Part shown: one piece after another, positions 17,880 to 26,371 of the stretch | Position numbering within the stretch: the first letter of the stretch is position 1 | How the letters are laid out: every line of letters begins with the position of its first letter | Source of the DNA: Litorivivens lipolytica | GTDB taxonomy: Bacteria; Pseudomonadota; Gammaproteobacteria; Pseudomonadales; Spongiibacteraceae | DNA length: 64,000 nt | Assembly: GCF_014191715.1 (NCBI RefSeq) | Contig: NZ_JACHWY010000001.1 | Coordinates: 744,001 to 808,000, forward strand | Direction of reading: 5' to 3' | Program-made: the position numbers and the translations under genes | The notes under the pieces: generated by a model | Seen by the model: the letters and a program-made list of their open reading frames with translations, nothing else | What the model was told of the DNA's origin: nothing | Database searches by the model: none

Positions 17880-18389
17880 ATGTCTTCCGCTGAAGCATCA
17901 CTAGAAAAAACGTCCGTCGGCGTATTGTTTGTCTGTCTTGGCAATATCTGCCGCTCACCCGCCGCTCAAGGAATTCTTGAAGATCGCGTTCGCAAAGCGG
18001 GTCTCACCGGGAAGATTCATGTCGATTCTTGCGGCACCGCCGCCTTCAATGTCGGCAAAGCCCCGGATGACCGCTCTCAGGCCGCGGCTCTGCGCGCCGG
18101 GTACGATATCAGCGCACAGATTGCCAGACAGATCTGCGATGAAGATTACGAGCGTTTTGACTACGTGATCGCGATGGACCGCATCAACCTGACCAATGTG
18201 GAAGCCTGGGCACCAAAAGACTTTGCCGGTGAAATCAATCTGTTTATGGCCTACTGCCAGAACGGCGGCAATGCCCAGATTCCGGACCCCTATTACAAGG
18301 AGGCTGACGCCTTCGACGGCGTGATTCAGGCTCTGGAGCGCGCCGCCGATGGTCTGCTCGCCCATATAAGATCAAAACACGGACTTTGA
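17880..18389 (+). CDS. Low-molecular-weight protein-tyrosine phosphatase
   Basis: A 169-residue phosphatase with the P-loop CX5R as CLGNICRS (C19, R25) and the general acid D136 in IPDPYYK, near the expected distance. It dephosphorylates phosphotyrosine or acts as an acid phosphatase in the cytoplasm. In exopolysaccharide loci such enzymes pair with a tyrosine kinase, but no kinase or polysaccharide gene is here. The start is ATG with AGGAG five bases upstream. It ends one base before the next gene, so the two are cotranscribed. Confidence 0.93.
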   Translation: MSSAEASLEKTSVGVLFVCLGNICRSPAAQGILEDRVRKAGLTGKIHVDSCGTAAFNVGKAPDDRSQAAALRAGYDISAQIARQICDEDYERFDYVIAMDRINLTNVEAWAPKDFAGEINLFMAYCQNGGNAQIPDPYYKEADAFDGVIQALERAADGLLAHIRSKHGL

Positions 18390-18390
18390 T

Positions 18391-19257
18391 ATGAAATTTG
18401 TTCTGTCTACTTCTTTCAGTACCGTCGCCCACCTCACTCAACTGGCGCCGGTCGCCGACGAAACCGGCTGGGAAGCGATGTCGTTTTCCGACCATGTGGT
18501 GCACCCGGAATCCATCCGCACACCCTATCCCTATACCGACGATGGCTCTCGCCGCTGGGAAGCCTTTACCGATTGGCCCGATCCTTTTGTGATGGCGGGC
18601 GCCTTGTCCACCATTACCAAGCGCCTCAAGTTCACCAACAATATTTTCGTGCTGCCCATGCGCAACCCCTTCCTGGTGGCCAAAGCGATCAGCACCGCAG
18701 CAATCATTTCCGACAACCGCATTATCCCTGCCATTGGTGTGGGCTGGTCGAAGGATGAATTTGAGCTGATGCAACAGGACTTCCACACCCGCGGCAAACG
18801 CGCGGATGAAATGGTCGAGGTCATGCGCCTGCTCTGGTCGGGCGAGATGGTCGAGTATCAGGGCAAGCACTATCAGTTCGACAAACTGGAAATGAATCCC
18901 GCGCCCACCGCCCACGTCCCGATCTGGGTTGGCGGCATCAGCGATGCCGCTATGAAACGCGCCGCCCGTCTTGGCGACGGCTGGGTCACCGACTTGCAGA
19001 CCTCGGACGAAATCATCGCCTGTATCGAGAAAGTTAAGGGCTACCGCAAGGAATACGGCCGCGATCACCTGCCCTTCAGTGTGATGGCCACACCCTCAGA
19101 TGCCTTCACCATTGATGGCTATAAAAAACTGGAAGACGCCGGTGTAACTCACATTCTGACCATGCCCTGGCCCTTCTACCACGGCGAAACCGACGATATC
19201 GAGAAAAAGATCGACGGCGTAAAACGCTACGCCGACGACATTATTGCTCACATGTGA
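18391..19257 (+). CDS. LLM class flavin/F420-dependent oxidoreductase
   Basis: A 288-residue luciferase-like monooxygenase family protein. It has the TIM-barrel start (MKFVLSTSFSTVAHLTQLAP), the conserved WEAMSFSDHVVHPE, the GVGWSKDEF loop and PIWVGGISDAAMKRAARLGDGW near the C-terminus. Homologues are often named F420-dependent, but whether this organism makes F420 is not shown; the enzyme could use FMN. The ATG is one base after the phosphatase stop. It ends tail-to-tail with the lipoprotein gene, with a hairpin at 19273-19292 between them. Confidence 0.85.
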   Translation: MKFVLSTSFSTVAHLTQLAPVADETGWEAMSFSDHVVHPESIRTPYPYTDDGSRRWEAFTDWPDPFVMAGALSTITKRLKFTNNIFVLPMRNPFLVAKAISTAAIISDNRIIPAIGVGWSKDEFELMQQDFHTRGKRADEMVEVMRLLWSGEMVEYQGKHYQFDKLEMNPAPTAHVPIWVGGISDAAMKRAARLGDGWVTDLQTSDEIIACIEKVKGYRKEYGRDHLPFSVMATPSDAFTIDGYKKLEDAGVTHILTMPWPFYHGETDDIEKKIDGVKRYADDIIAHM

Positions 19258-19272
19258 GCATGCGAAGACACG

Positions 19273-19292
19273 TGCGCCCTTGCTAGGGCGCA
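19273..19292. terminator. Possible bidirectional terminator between converging genes
   Basis: TGCGCCC-TTGCTA-GGGCGCA, a seven-base perfect stem with a six-base loop. It lies between the stop of the luciferase-like gene and the stop of the minus-strand lipoprotein gene, whose last codons it overlaps. No run of T follows on either strand, so termination here is only plausible. Confidence 0.35.
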
Positions 19293-21574
19293 AATTCAAT
19301 CCGCTGCTCCTCGCCCGCCGGCAAGCTCAGCGTCACAGTCCCAGCGCGGACTCTTTCACTCACCGCCCCACTGCTTACCTGAGTACCGTTTCTCAAGCCA
19401 GTCAGCGTTAACGCCACTGCATTACTGCTATCGAGCAGTATGACTTTATCGGCCCGACCTGCCACGCCGGCGCGCGCCATATCCAGCGTCAGCGCCGCTA
19501 CCTGCTCAAGCTTGATTGTAAGCACTCCACCCAACGCATCCGGTTCGCTGAATGCCCACGACTGCGCTTCGCGAATCGCTGGACTCAAGGTCACCTCGCT
19601 AGGTGCAAGGAACTCCGGATCGGCCGGAACCGCCTCAATAAGCGGCTCAGAAAGCCCCTGACTATCGAGGGTGATTTCTGCCCACTCAGCCCCTGCTACG
19701 GCAGCGATATCACTGAGCCACCAGGCGCCTTTGGGGCCAATGCCAAGTGCTTCATCTATCGCCGCGGGTTCCCAGCGATAACTAAAATTGCCGGGATCGA
19801 TCTTGCGCTGGCCAACTTCCGAAAGCCAGTCAACCATCCACTTGGCAGCCTCTTCAAAGGCGGAATAGCCGATGTCCTTAAGGGTCCAGATAACGTGGTC
19901 TTCGGCTATGTAGTGGTCAAACACATAGCGATAGCCATTATCCTTCATGGCATCGACCGTCGCCCGGGCATCAGCAAACGGCACTAGCTGATCAAAACTG
20001 CCATGAGCCTGATAATAGCCATTCCACTTCAGGTTTTTCATCAGCTCAGGGCCCTTCGGCTCTGAGCAACCGCTGCTGCCGGGTGAACAGGGCAATAGCG
20101 GGCTGTCTGCGTGCGCGCCTGCCAGTACCGCGCCGCCGGCAAACACATCTGGGTACTTGATCATCAGGTTAATGGTGCCGATGGCCCCCATCGAGTAACC
20201 GCTGCTGATCACCCGGTCCGGGTCGATCGTGAAATGGGTGGCAACATCCCGCCAAACCTCCCAAAAATCGAGTTCGGCGGAACCGCTATAGCCGCCCGCG
20301 CCACCCCGGCCCAGCGTGGTTGCACAGATGGACTGTCGCAGTTGCTCGCAGGCCGCTTCCAGAAAATTAGGCACCGTGGCACTGTATTGGTTGTGGTTCT
20401 GGGTCAGGCTGTGCAGTAGCCAGGTAAACAGGGTCGGGCTTGTCGGACTTGCCACGTAACTGGAAGGCACGTAGACCCCATAGGGCTGCACCGCGTCCAG
20501 ATACTGGGGTTGATTTACCGGGTTTGGCGTTCGATCAATACCGGCTGCCTGCCCGCCATCAGTGAGTTCTCTCCCCGACAGCGACGATACGTACCAGCGA
20601 TTGCTGTAGCCCAAAACCAATGGCTCAGGCTCGGTTTCCCCCATACGGGACCAGTCCAGTGTCAGCGAGAACTGGCTGATATCACCTTGATTCAGCGCCG
20701 TCGCTTGCGTCTGATCAAACCAGAAATTGTTTAAGGCAGGTTCGTCCTCATAGTCTCTAAAGGCGACATTGAACACCGGCGGCTGATGCGGCAGTTTGCG
20801 AAAAGCCTGATTATCATCCCGAAAGCCGCCACTGCCGTTATGAATGCCCGACACAAGGTACAACTGCCAGGTCCGGTCGTAGGAAAACACACCCTCGGGC
20901 AACAGGCCCACAAAAGAGCGCGACGCAAGATCGGTCTGCACCGTCCCCAGCGGTACCGGGCCGGCTCCATCAAGATTGTCGATCAATAAACCGCTGTCAG
21001 ACAGGAAGATCACCGCATCGATGCCGGGGGCCGACAGGTTTGAAATCCCGGGCACAGCGTCTTGACCACCCTCGCGAAAATCGATGGCAAAGGCAGCGAT
21101 GGGCACGGCGAGGTCAATCAGCGTTTGCCAATCAACCCGCAGCATCAGGTTGCCGTCAGCGCGGCCAATACCCACGCGAAAGATATCGGCGCCATTACCC
21201 GCCATCGCCGGCTCGCTATACTCGAAACTGCCGCCGGAGGGCGTTCCCACGCGGTAGAGCGGAGGGTTCGCACCCACTGCGCCATGCGCATCGTAGATAA
21301 AATCGGTCCAGTAAAACGCGCCGTGCGCATAACGGCCAGTACCGGATGTACGCGGGGCGCCTTCCGGAAAAGGCCACGCTGGCGGTACCACCAACGCCGG
21401 CTCCTGGCCCCGCGCAGCCTCTGGAACACCTTCGGGAAGACCTCTGGCAAGGGGCTCATCCACGACCGGAGGCGTCGAGGATCCCGGGCTAACAGGCGCA
21501 CTGCTGGAAGAGCTGGAACTACCGTTGCAGGCAACAAGCAACGGCAATAAGGTCACCGCGAGAAGAACGCGCAT
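19283..21574 (-). CDS. Secreted lipoprotein esterase-like protein (alpha/beta hydrolase)
   Basis: A 763-residue exported protein. The lipobox LLVAC places a lipidated Cys at residue 16, followed by a polyserine and proline linker. The middle holds an alpha/beta-hydrolase core with nucleophile elbow GYSMG (Ser about 459), a candidate Asp in HGSFDQLVPF (about 527) and His in EDHVIW (about 560). This resembles peptidase- or polyester-depolymerase-type esterases that work on extracellular substrates. About 350 residues precede the core and about 150 follow; I recognise neither. The start is ATG with AGGTGG upstream. The substrate is unknown. Confidence 0.75.
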   Translation of the reverse strand: MRVLLAVTLLPLLVACNGSSSSSSSAPVSPGSSTPPVVDEPLARGLPEGVPEAARGQEPALVVPPAWPFPEGAPRTSGTGRYAHGAFYWTDFIYDAHGAVGANPPLYRVGTPSGGSFEYSEPAMAGNGADIFRVGIGRADGNLMLRVDWQTLIDLAVPIAAFAIDFREGGQDAVPGISNLSAPGIDAVIFLSDSGLLIDNLDGAGPVPLGTVQTDLASRSFVGLLPEGVFSYDRTWQLYLVSGIHNGSGGFRDDNQAFRKLPHQPPVFNVAFRDYEDEPALNNFWFDQTQATALNQGDISQFSLTLDWSRMGETEPEPLVLGYSNRWYVSSLSGRELTDGGQAAGIDRTPNPVNQPQYLDAVQPYGVYVPSSYVASPTSPTLFTWLLHSLTQNHNQYSATVPNFLEAACEQLRQSICATTLGRGGAGGYSGSAELDFWEVWRDVATHFTIDPDRVISSGYSMGAIGTINLMIKYPDVFAGGAVLAGAHADSPLLPCSPGSSGCSEPKGPELMKNLKWNGYYQAHGSFDQLVPFADARATVDAMKDNGYRYVFDHYIAEDHVIWTLKDIGYSAFEEAAKWMVDWLSEVGQRKIDPGNFSYRWEPAAIDEALGIGPKGAWWLSDIAAVAGAEWAEITLDSQGLSEPLIEAVPADPEFLAPSEVTLSPAIREAQSWAFSEPDALGGVLTIKLEQVAALTLDMARAGVAGRADKVILLDSSNAVALTLTGLRNGTQVSSGAVSERVRAGTVTLSLPAGEEQRIEFAP

Positions 21575-21667
21575 ACATCCACCTACTGCATTTTTATTAT
21601 GATCAGCAGATGTTACGGCGCGGTATGCAGCGATACCAGCAAATACCGGCCTAATCTCGGCCCTGGT

Positions 21668-22948
21668 TCAACCTTGTGACCGAGTAAACAGCATCACCGC
21701 TTCCATATGGCGGGTTTGCGGGAACATATCCGCCCAGCAGGCCGCTTCAAGTGTATAGCCCCCCGCCTGAAGCAGCTTCGCATCGCGTTCCAGGGTTGAA
21801 GGATCACAGCTGACGTAGACCACACGCTCAACAGGCTGTCTTACCAGAGCCCGGCACAGACTTTCTGCCCCGGCGCGTGGGGGGTCCAGCACTACGGCGT
21901 CGAGGTCTCGCGGCAGCTCAAGCGAGTCTGAAAACAGATCCTGACAGCGAAATGTTATGCGCTCCGACACCACGTGCTCACGCGCCCGCGCAACCATCTG
22001 CGCGTCCCCTTCCAGCCCCAGTACGCGGGCTCCGCTCGCCAGCAGTTCACGGCTGAAGTTTCCAAGCCCCGAAAAGGCATCAAGAATAAACGCGTCCGGG
22101 GTGGGAGCCAGCCAGTCCATCACCTTCTGCAGCAACTGCGCGTTAATCGCAGGGTTCACCTGGGTAAAGTCACCTGGCCTGAATACGGTATCGCTGGAGG
22201 GATATTGAAGACTGACATCAGCACTATAAAGCACATTATCTTTATGCTTTATTTCACTGATAGTTATAGGTATTTTACTTACCATTCTATCCAGCAAGGA
22301 AGCCGACGGAGACTTCTCAAGGCGAATTCGGCAATGACAATAACCACCCTCACCCAGGGCAAGATCCACCTCGCCTCGATACATGGCGCGCAGTAATTCC
22401 TGCTGCCCAGCCAGTGCCTTAACGGCCTTGTTCAGAGCCGGCTGGCTGATCTCGCAGCACTCCAGCGCAACCACCTCATGACTGCGAGCGGCCCTTAAGC
22501 CCAATACGCCGGCCTGAAAAGCCAGCCGCAGCCGGTGGCGATAGCCAAAACGCTCGGCCAGCAAAGGCGCTTCGGCGACAGGCCCATCCAGCCGCGCCAA
22601 CAGCGCATCAAACAAGTCCTGCTTGAATCTAACCTGAGAGGCGTAGCCGAGATGTTGTAGCTGACAGCCTCCGCATTGGGCGTAATGCCGACATTCAGGC
22701 TCAATGCGCTCGACTGCAGGTACGCTTACCGAGAGACACTCGGCCTCATCAAAGCGCTTTGCACTCCGGTAGCGTTTAGCCACCACGGTTTCGCCCGGCA
22801 AGGCACGATCTACAAACACGACCTTACCCTGACGCTTGCCCACACCGCGGCCGTCATCTGCCAGCCGCTCAATCAGAATCTCGTCCTGCCACGGTTTATC
22901 CACGCTCGCTTTGCTGCGCTTGGGCTTGAACTCCCGCAAGCGGCTCAT
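21668..22948 (-). CDS. rlmD: 23S rRNA (uracil-1939-C5)-methyltransferase
   Basis: A 426-residue RNA m5U methyltransferase (RumA). It opens with a TRAM domain (about residues 20-75). The iron-sulfur cluster cysteines are C86, C92 and C95 in CRHYAQCGGC, with the fourth probably in ECCEIS around 160. The methyltransferase core shows DAFSGLGNFS, LDPPRAG and the catalytic SCDPSTLERD. It modifies U1939 of 23S rRNA. The ATG overlaps the stop of a small exported protein gene by four bases, so the two are coupled. Confidence 0.95.
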   Translation of the reverse strand: MSRLREFKPKRSKASVDKPWQDEILIERLADDGRGVGKRQGKVVFVDRALPGETVVAKRYRSAKRFDEAECLSVSVPAVERIEPECRHYAQCGGCQLQHLGYASQVRFKQDLFDALLARLDGPVAEAPLLAERFGYRHRLRLAFQAGVLGLRAARSHEVVALECCEISQPALNKAVKALAGQQELLRAMYRGEVDLALGEGGYCHCRIRLEKSPSASLLDRMVSKIPITISEIKHKDNVLYSADVSLQYPSSDTVFRPGDFTQVNPAINAQLLQKVMDWLAPTPDAFILDAFSGLGNFSRELLASGARVLGLEGDAQMVARAREHVVSERITFRCQDLFSDSLELPRDLDAVVLDPPRAGAESLCRALVRQPVERVVYVSCDPSTLERDAKLLQAGGYTLEAACWADMFPQTRHMEAVMLFTRSQG

Positions 22949-23214
22949 CGCTGAAAAGACCTTGGGGCGAAATTACGGTATTTTTCGAGACAAGCCTGTT
23001 TACGCGCTTGCAGATGAGCTTTTTCACCAGCGGTCAGCGCCTCGGCTCGACCCAGCTCGCGGCAGGGAATCGCTCTGTAAAAATCAGCGCCGCGATCCTG
23101 CTCCCGAACTTTTGGGCTCAGTTTTACTATTGGCCGCTCGTCCGGTTTATCTGCGAACACAGGATTCACCAAAAAAGCGAAAAAAATCAGGCTGTAAAGC
23201 CGGGTGTTTCGCAC
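22945..23214 (-). CDS. Small exported protein of unknown function
   Basis: An 89-residue protein with a clear signal peptide (MRNTRLYSLIFFAFLVNPVFA, cut after ALA-like VFA). The mature part of about 68 residues is charged and has two Cys (IPCREL and QACLEKY) that could form a disulfide. I do not recognise the family. The start is GTG with AAGGG about nine bases upstream. It shares ATGA with the rlmD start, so it is translated just ahead of rlmD, and it is divergent from the DAHP synthase gene. Confidence 0.65.
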   Translation of the reverse strand: MRNTRLYSLIFFAFLVNPVFADKPDERPIVKLSPKVREQDRGADFYRAIPCRELGRAEALTAGEKAHLQARKQACLEKYRNFAPRSFQR

Positions 23215-23296
23215 CGCATCGTACCCTTTGCCGCCGGTTTTGCGTTAGAATGCCGGGCTTTGCCAAAACTCACCCGGCGGGACGCGGGAATCTTAA

Positions 23297-24367
23297 ATGA
23301 ATACTGAAGCACTTGAAAATCTTAATGTCGACGCTCAGGAAATCCTGATCACACCGGCCAGCCTCAAATCTGAGCTGCCACTGTCTGAAACGGCTGCGGC
23401 AACGGTCAGCAAATCGCGTCAGATCATACGCGATATCCTGGACGGCAAGGATCAGCGACTGTTTGTCGTGGTTGGCCCCTGCTCTATTCACGATACCAAG
23501 GCGGCCATGGACTATGCCCAACGCTTGAAGGGCCTGGCTGAAAAAGTCGAAGACACTCTGCACTTGGTGATGCGCGTGTACTTCGAAAAGCCCCGCACCA
23601 CCGTCGGCTGGAAAGGTCTGATCAACGACCCCCACTTGAACGACACCTTCAAGATTCAGGAAGGTCTGCATATCGGTCGCGAGCTGCTGATTAATATCTG
23701 TGAGCTGGGTCTGCCCACCTCCACCGAAGCCCTCGACCCGATTTCGCCCCAGTACATGCAGGACTGTATTGCCTGGTCAGCGATTGGCGCGCGGACAACC
23801 GAATCCCAGACCCACCGGGAAATGGCCAGCGGCCTGTCCTCCGCTGTGGGCTTCAAAAATGGCACCGACGGCTCGCTGGAAGTGGCTATCAACGCCATGC
23901 AGTCAGCGTCCAAGCCCCACCGTTTTCTGGGAATCAACAACGACGGCCAGGTGGCGGTGATCCACACCCGCGGCAACCCCTATGCGCACGTGGTCTTGCG
24001 CGGCGGCAGCGCCGGCCCCAACTACGATTCCGTACACATCAAGCTGGCGGAAGCCGAGCTGGCGAAGCACAAGTTGCCCGCCAACATAATGGTGGATTGC
24101 AGCCACGCCAACTCCAACAAGCAACCGGAACTGCAGCCGCTGGTCATGGAAAACGTGACCAATCAGATTCTGGAAGGCAACAAATCCATCGTTGGCCTGA
24201 TGGTGGAAAGCCATATTCACGGCGGCAACCAGAAGATTCCTGACAATCTGGCCGACCTGAAATATGGCGTCTCCGTGACTGACGGCTGCGTTGGCTGGGA
24301 AGACACTGAAGCGGCCATTCTGGACATGCACAACAAACTGAAAGACGTGCTGCCAAACCGTCGATGA
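23297..24367 (+). CDS. 3-deoxy-7-phosphoheptulonate synthase, class I (AroF/AroG/AroH type)
   Basis: A 356-residue DAHP synthase, the first enzyme of the shikimate pathway, joining phosphoenolpyruvate and erythrose 4-phosphate. Family motifs are VVGPCSIHD (metal-binding Cys), MRVYFEKPRTTVGWKGL, GARTTESQTHREMASG, and CSHANSNK near the end. Length matches the E. coli isozymes (about 350). Which aromatic amino acid inhibits it cannot be told from the sequence with confidence. It overlaps mtnA by ATGA. Confidence 0.95.
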   Translation: MNTEALENLNVDAQEILITPASLKSELPLSETAAATVSKSRQIIRDILDGKDQRLFVVVGPCSIHDTKAAMDYAQRLKGLAEKVEDTLHLVMRVYFEKPRTTVGWKGLINDPHLNDTFKIQEGLHIGRELLINICELGLPTSTEALDPISPQYMQDCIAWSAIGARTTESQTHREMASGLSSAVGFKNGTDGSLEVAINAMQSASKPHRFLGINNDGQVAVIHTRGNPYAHVVLRGGSAGPNYDSVHIKLAEAELAKHKLPANIMVDCSHANSNKQPELQPLVMENVTNQILEGNKSIVGLMVESHIHGGNQKIPDNLADLKYGVSVTDGCVGWEDTEAAILDMHNKLKDVLPNRR

Positions 24368-25410
24368 GAGGCGATTTCCCCAAGGCTATCCGCTGGGAAA
24401 ATGGTGAGCTCTGGTTACTTGACCAGACTCGCCTGCCCCATGAGGTTGTCTACGAACAACAGGAAAGCGCCGAGCAAATTCACGCCAGCATTCACGCCCT
24501 GAAGGTTCGCGGCGCGCCTGCCATCGGTATCGCGGCTGCCTACGGCCTGTGCGTGGTATTAAAGCCCTTTATCGATCTTCCGCGCGCGGACTTTATCGCC
24601 GAGCTCCAGCGACAGGCGGACTATATCAACAGTTCTCGCCCAACCGCCGTCAATCTGCAGTGGGCACTGCAGCGACTGCGCTCAGTTGCAGATACCGCAG
24701 AGGGTGACAGCGAAAGCCTTTGGCAAACGCTGGTCATTGAAGCGCAAGCCATCCACGCGGAAGACGAAGCGCTTTGTCGCGGCATTGGCGTACACGCCCT
24801 GCCCCTGATTCGCGACGGCGTTGGGGTTATGACCCACTGCAATGCTGGCGCGCTGGCGACCGGTGGCATAGGGACTGCTACCGCCCCCCTTTACCTTGCT
24901 CACGAACAGGGCATCTCGTTTCGGGTTTTCGCCAACGAAACCCGCCCCCTGTTGCAGGGATCACGGCTGACCAGTTGGGAACTGCACTGTGCGGGTATCG
25001 ACGTCACCCTGCTGACCGACAATATGGCCGCCCAGACCATGGCCTCTGGCGCCGTTGATCTGGTGATTGTGGGAACGGATCGGGTAGTGGCCAATGGCGA
25101 TGTCGCCAACAAGATTGGCACGCTGGGTGTTGCCATACTGGCAAAGCACTACGGCATTCCGTTTTATGTTGCCTGCCCGTCGTCAACGATCGATTTGTCG
25201 ACCGCTGACGGCACACTGATTCCGATCGAACAGCGCGATAGCAGTGAGGTCAGACGCTTCGGCAGCCATCAGGCGACGCTCTCCGAGATCAAGACTCTTA
25301 ACCCGGCCTTTGATGTAACGCCCGCCGAACTGGTGAGTGGCATCATTACTGAAAAAGGGCTGATCAAACCGCCCTTTTCTTCCGGTTTGGCTGCGCTGTT
25401 TGATCGCTGA
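24364..25410 (+). CDS. mtnA: S-methyl-5-thioribose-1-phosphate isomerase
   Basis: A 348-residue isomerase of the eIF2B-like fold, converting methylthioribose 1-phosphate to methylthioribulose 1-phosphate in methionine salvage. The catalytic Cys is C159 in VMTHCNAGALATGG and the catalytic Asp D239 in IVGTDRVVANGDVANKIGT. The N-terminal VRGAPAIGIAAAYG substrate loop is intact. It is translationally coupled (ATGA) to the DAHP synthase gene, which is an odd partner. The preceding salvage enzyme, MTI phosphorylase, is encoded at 41957-42697. Confidence 0.96.
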   Translation: MRGDFPKAIRWENGELWLLDQTRLPHEVVYEQQESAEQIHASIHALKVRGAPAIGIAAAYGLCVVLKPFIDLPRADFIAELQRQADYINSSRPTAVNLQWALQRLRSVADTAEGDSESLWQTLVIEAQAIHAEDEALCRGIGVHALPLIRDGVGVMTHCNAGALATGGIGTATAPLYLAHEQGISFRVFANETRPLLQGSRLTSWELHCAGIDVTLLTDNMAAQTMASGAVDLVIVGTDRVVANGDVANKIGTLGVAILAKHYGIPFYVACPSSTIDLSTADGTLIPIEQRDSSEVRRFGSHQATLSEIKTLNPAFDVTPAELVSGIITEKGLIKPPFSSGLAALFDR

Positions 25411-25441
25411 GACCTCAGCTCATTCAGCTCAGTCTGACCTA

Positions 25442-26371
25442 TTATTTTTTACCCCACCGAGCGCGGTGACCACGCACATCCACGTGCACAAAGGGTCCGT
25501 GGGAACTGCTGGAACCGTACTCGCCCAGCCCGCCCGTCAGCCAGCCATGTTCACGGCTTAAACCCTCAATCATGTCGTACACCAGCGCCGCGTCTTTGCG
25601 GTCAATGCGGCCATCGCCATTGAGGTCATCCATACGCCCGTCGCGCGGCGACACATCCACAAAGAAATCTGCCGCCCCGCCATAGATATGACGCGAGTAT
25701 TTACGATTGCCGATGCTGTGATTGTAATGGGGGGTGCGGTAACCACTCATGATAAACAGAGTGTCGGCAGCTATCCCACGCTCGTTCAACTTCTGCAGGA
25801 TGGTTTCCAGCTTTAGCATCAGCTCGGGCCTGAACACCATAAACTGTTTACCATCCACGGCGGCCTGCTTGCAGAGAAACTGTTTGAGCTGAAAGTGAGG
25901 AGAGAGATAGACATCAAAAAGAGCCGGGGTAACCTCGATAAAACCTTCTGGCGGCTCATAGGCTTCAAACCCGCGATAGGCTTCCTGAGGGTAATTACCC
26001 ATACGGTAGCCGTCGATCACACCATTGCGAACGCTGGCGGCACGACGCAGCACAAAAATATTCAACTCGACAACGCGCCCTGCCGTGTCCGTTATCTTCA
26101 AGGTACTCATGCCCTTGTCAGGCGCGCGCCAGTGCCAGCGCTTGGGACCATCCTGATTAATGCGCCCACTGCTCGCCTTCACACGGCTTTTCGGAGGAAC
26201 ACTTAAGGTCAATGTGTCGCCGGGCATAGCGGTCAAACCCATGACACGAAAAGGTATTTGCAAACCGTCGACGGACACCGCAAAACCGGCTTCGCCCCGG
26301 TCAAAGGCATGACTCAGCGGGACAAAAAACAGACCAAGGACAAAACACAGCAGCACTGCGCCTTTATTCAC
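25442..26371 (-). CDS. MepK-like (DUF882/M15) murein endopeptidase with calcium-loop insertion
   Basis: A 309-residue periplasmic protein. The GTG at 26371 has GGAGGG nine bases upstream and gives a signal peptide ending SHAF; it overlaps the upstream stop by eight bases. After about 150 residues of beta-rich unknown sequence comes the catalytic domain: SGYRTPHYN, SRHIYGGAADFF and VHVDVRG (zinc ligands), as in MepK, which cleaves mDAP-mDAP crosslinks. An EF-hand/dockerin-like loop, DLNGDGRIDRKDA (about residues 247-260), interrupts this domain. It lies right after an LdtD-like gene, the same pairing as ycbB-ycbK in E. coli. Confidence 0.82.
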   Translation of the reverse strand: MNKGAVLLCFVLGLFFVPLSHAFDRGEAGFAVSVDGLQIPFRVMGLTAMPGDTLTLSVPPKSRVKASSGRINQDGPKRWHWRAPDKGMSTLKITDTAGRVVELNIFVLRRAASVRNGVIDGYRMGNYPQEAYRGFEAYEPPEGFIEVTPALFDVYLSPHFQLKQFLCKQAAVDGKQFMVFRPELMLKLETILQKLNERGIAADTLFIMSGYRTPHYNHSIGNRKYSRHIYGGAADFFVDVSPRDGRMDDLNGDGRIDRKDAALVYDMIEGLSREHGWLTGGLGEYGSSSSHGPFVHVDVRGHRARWGKK

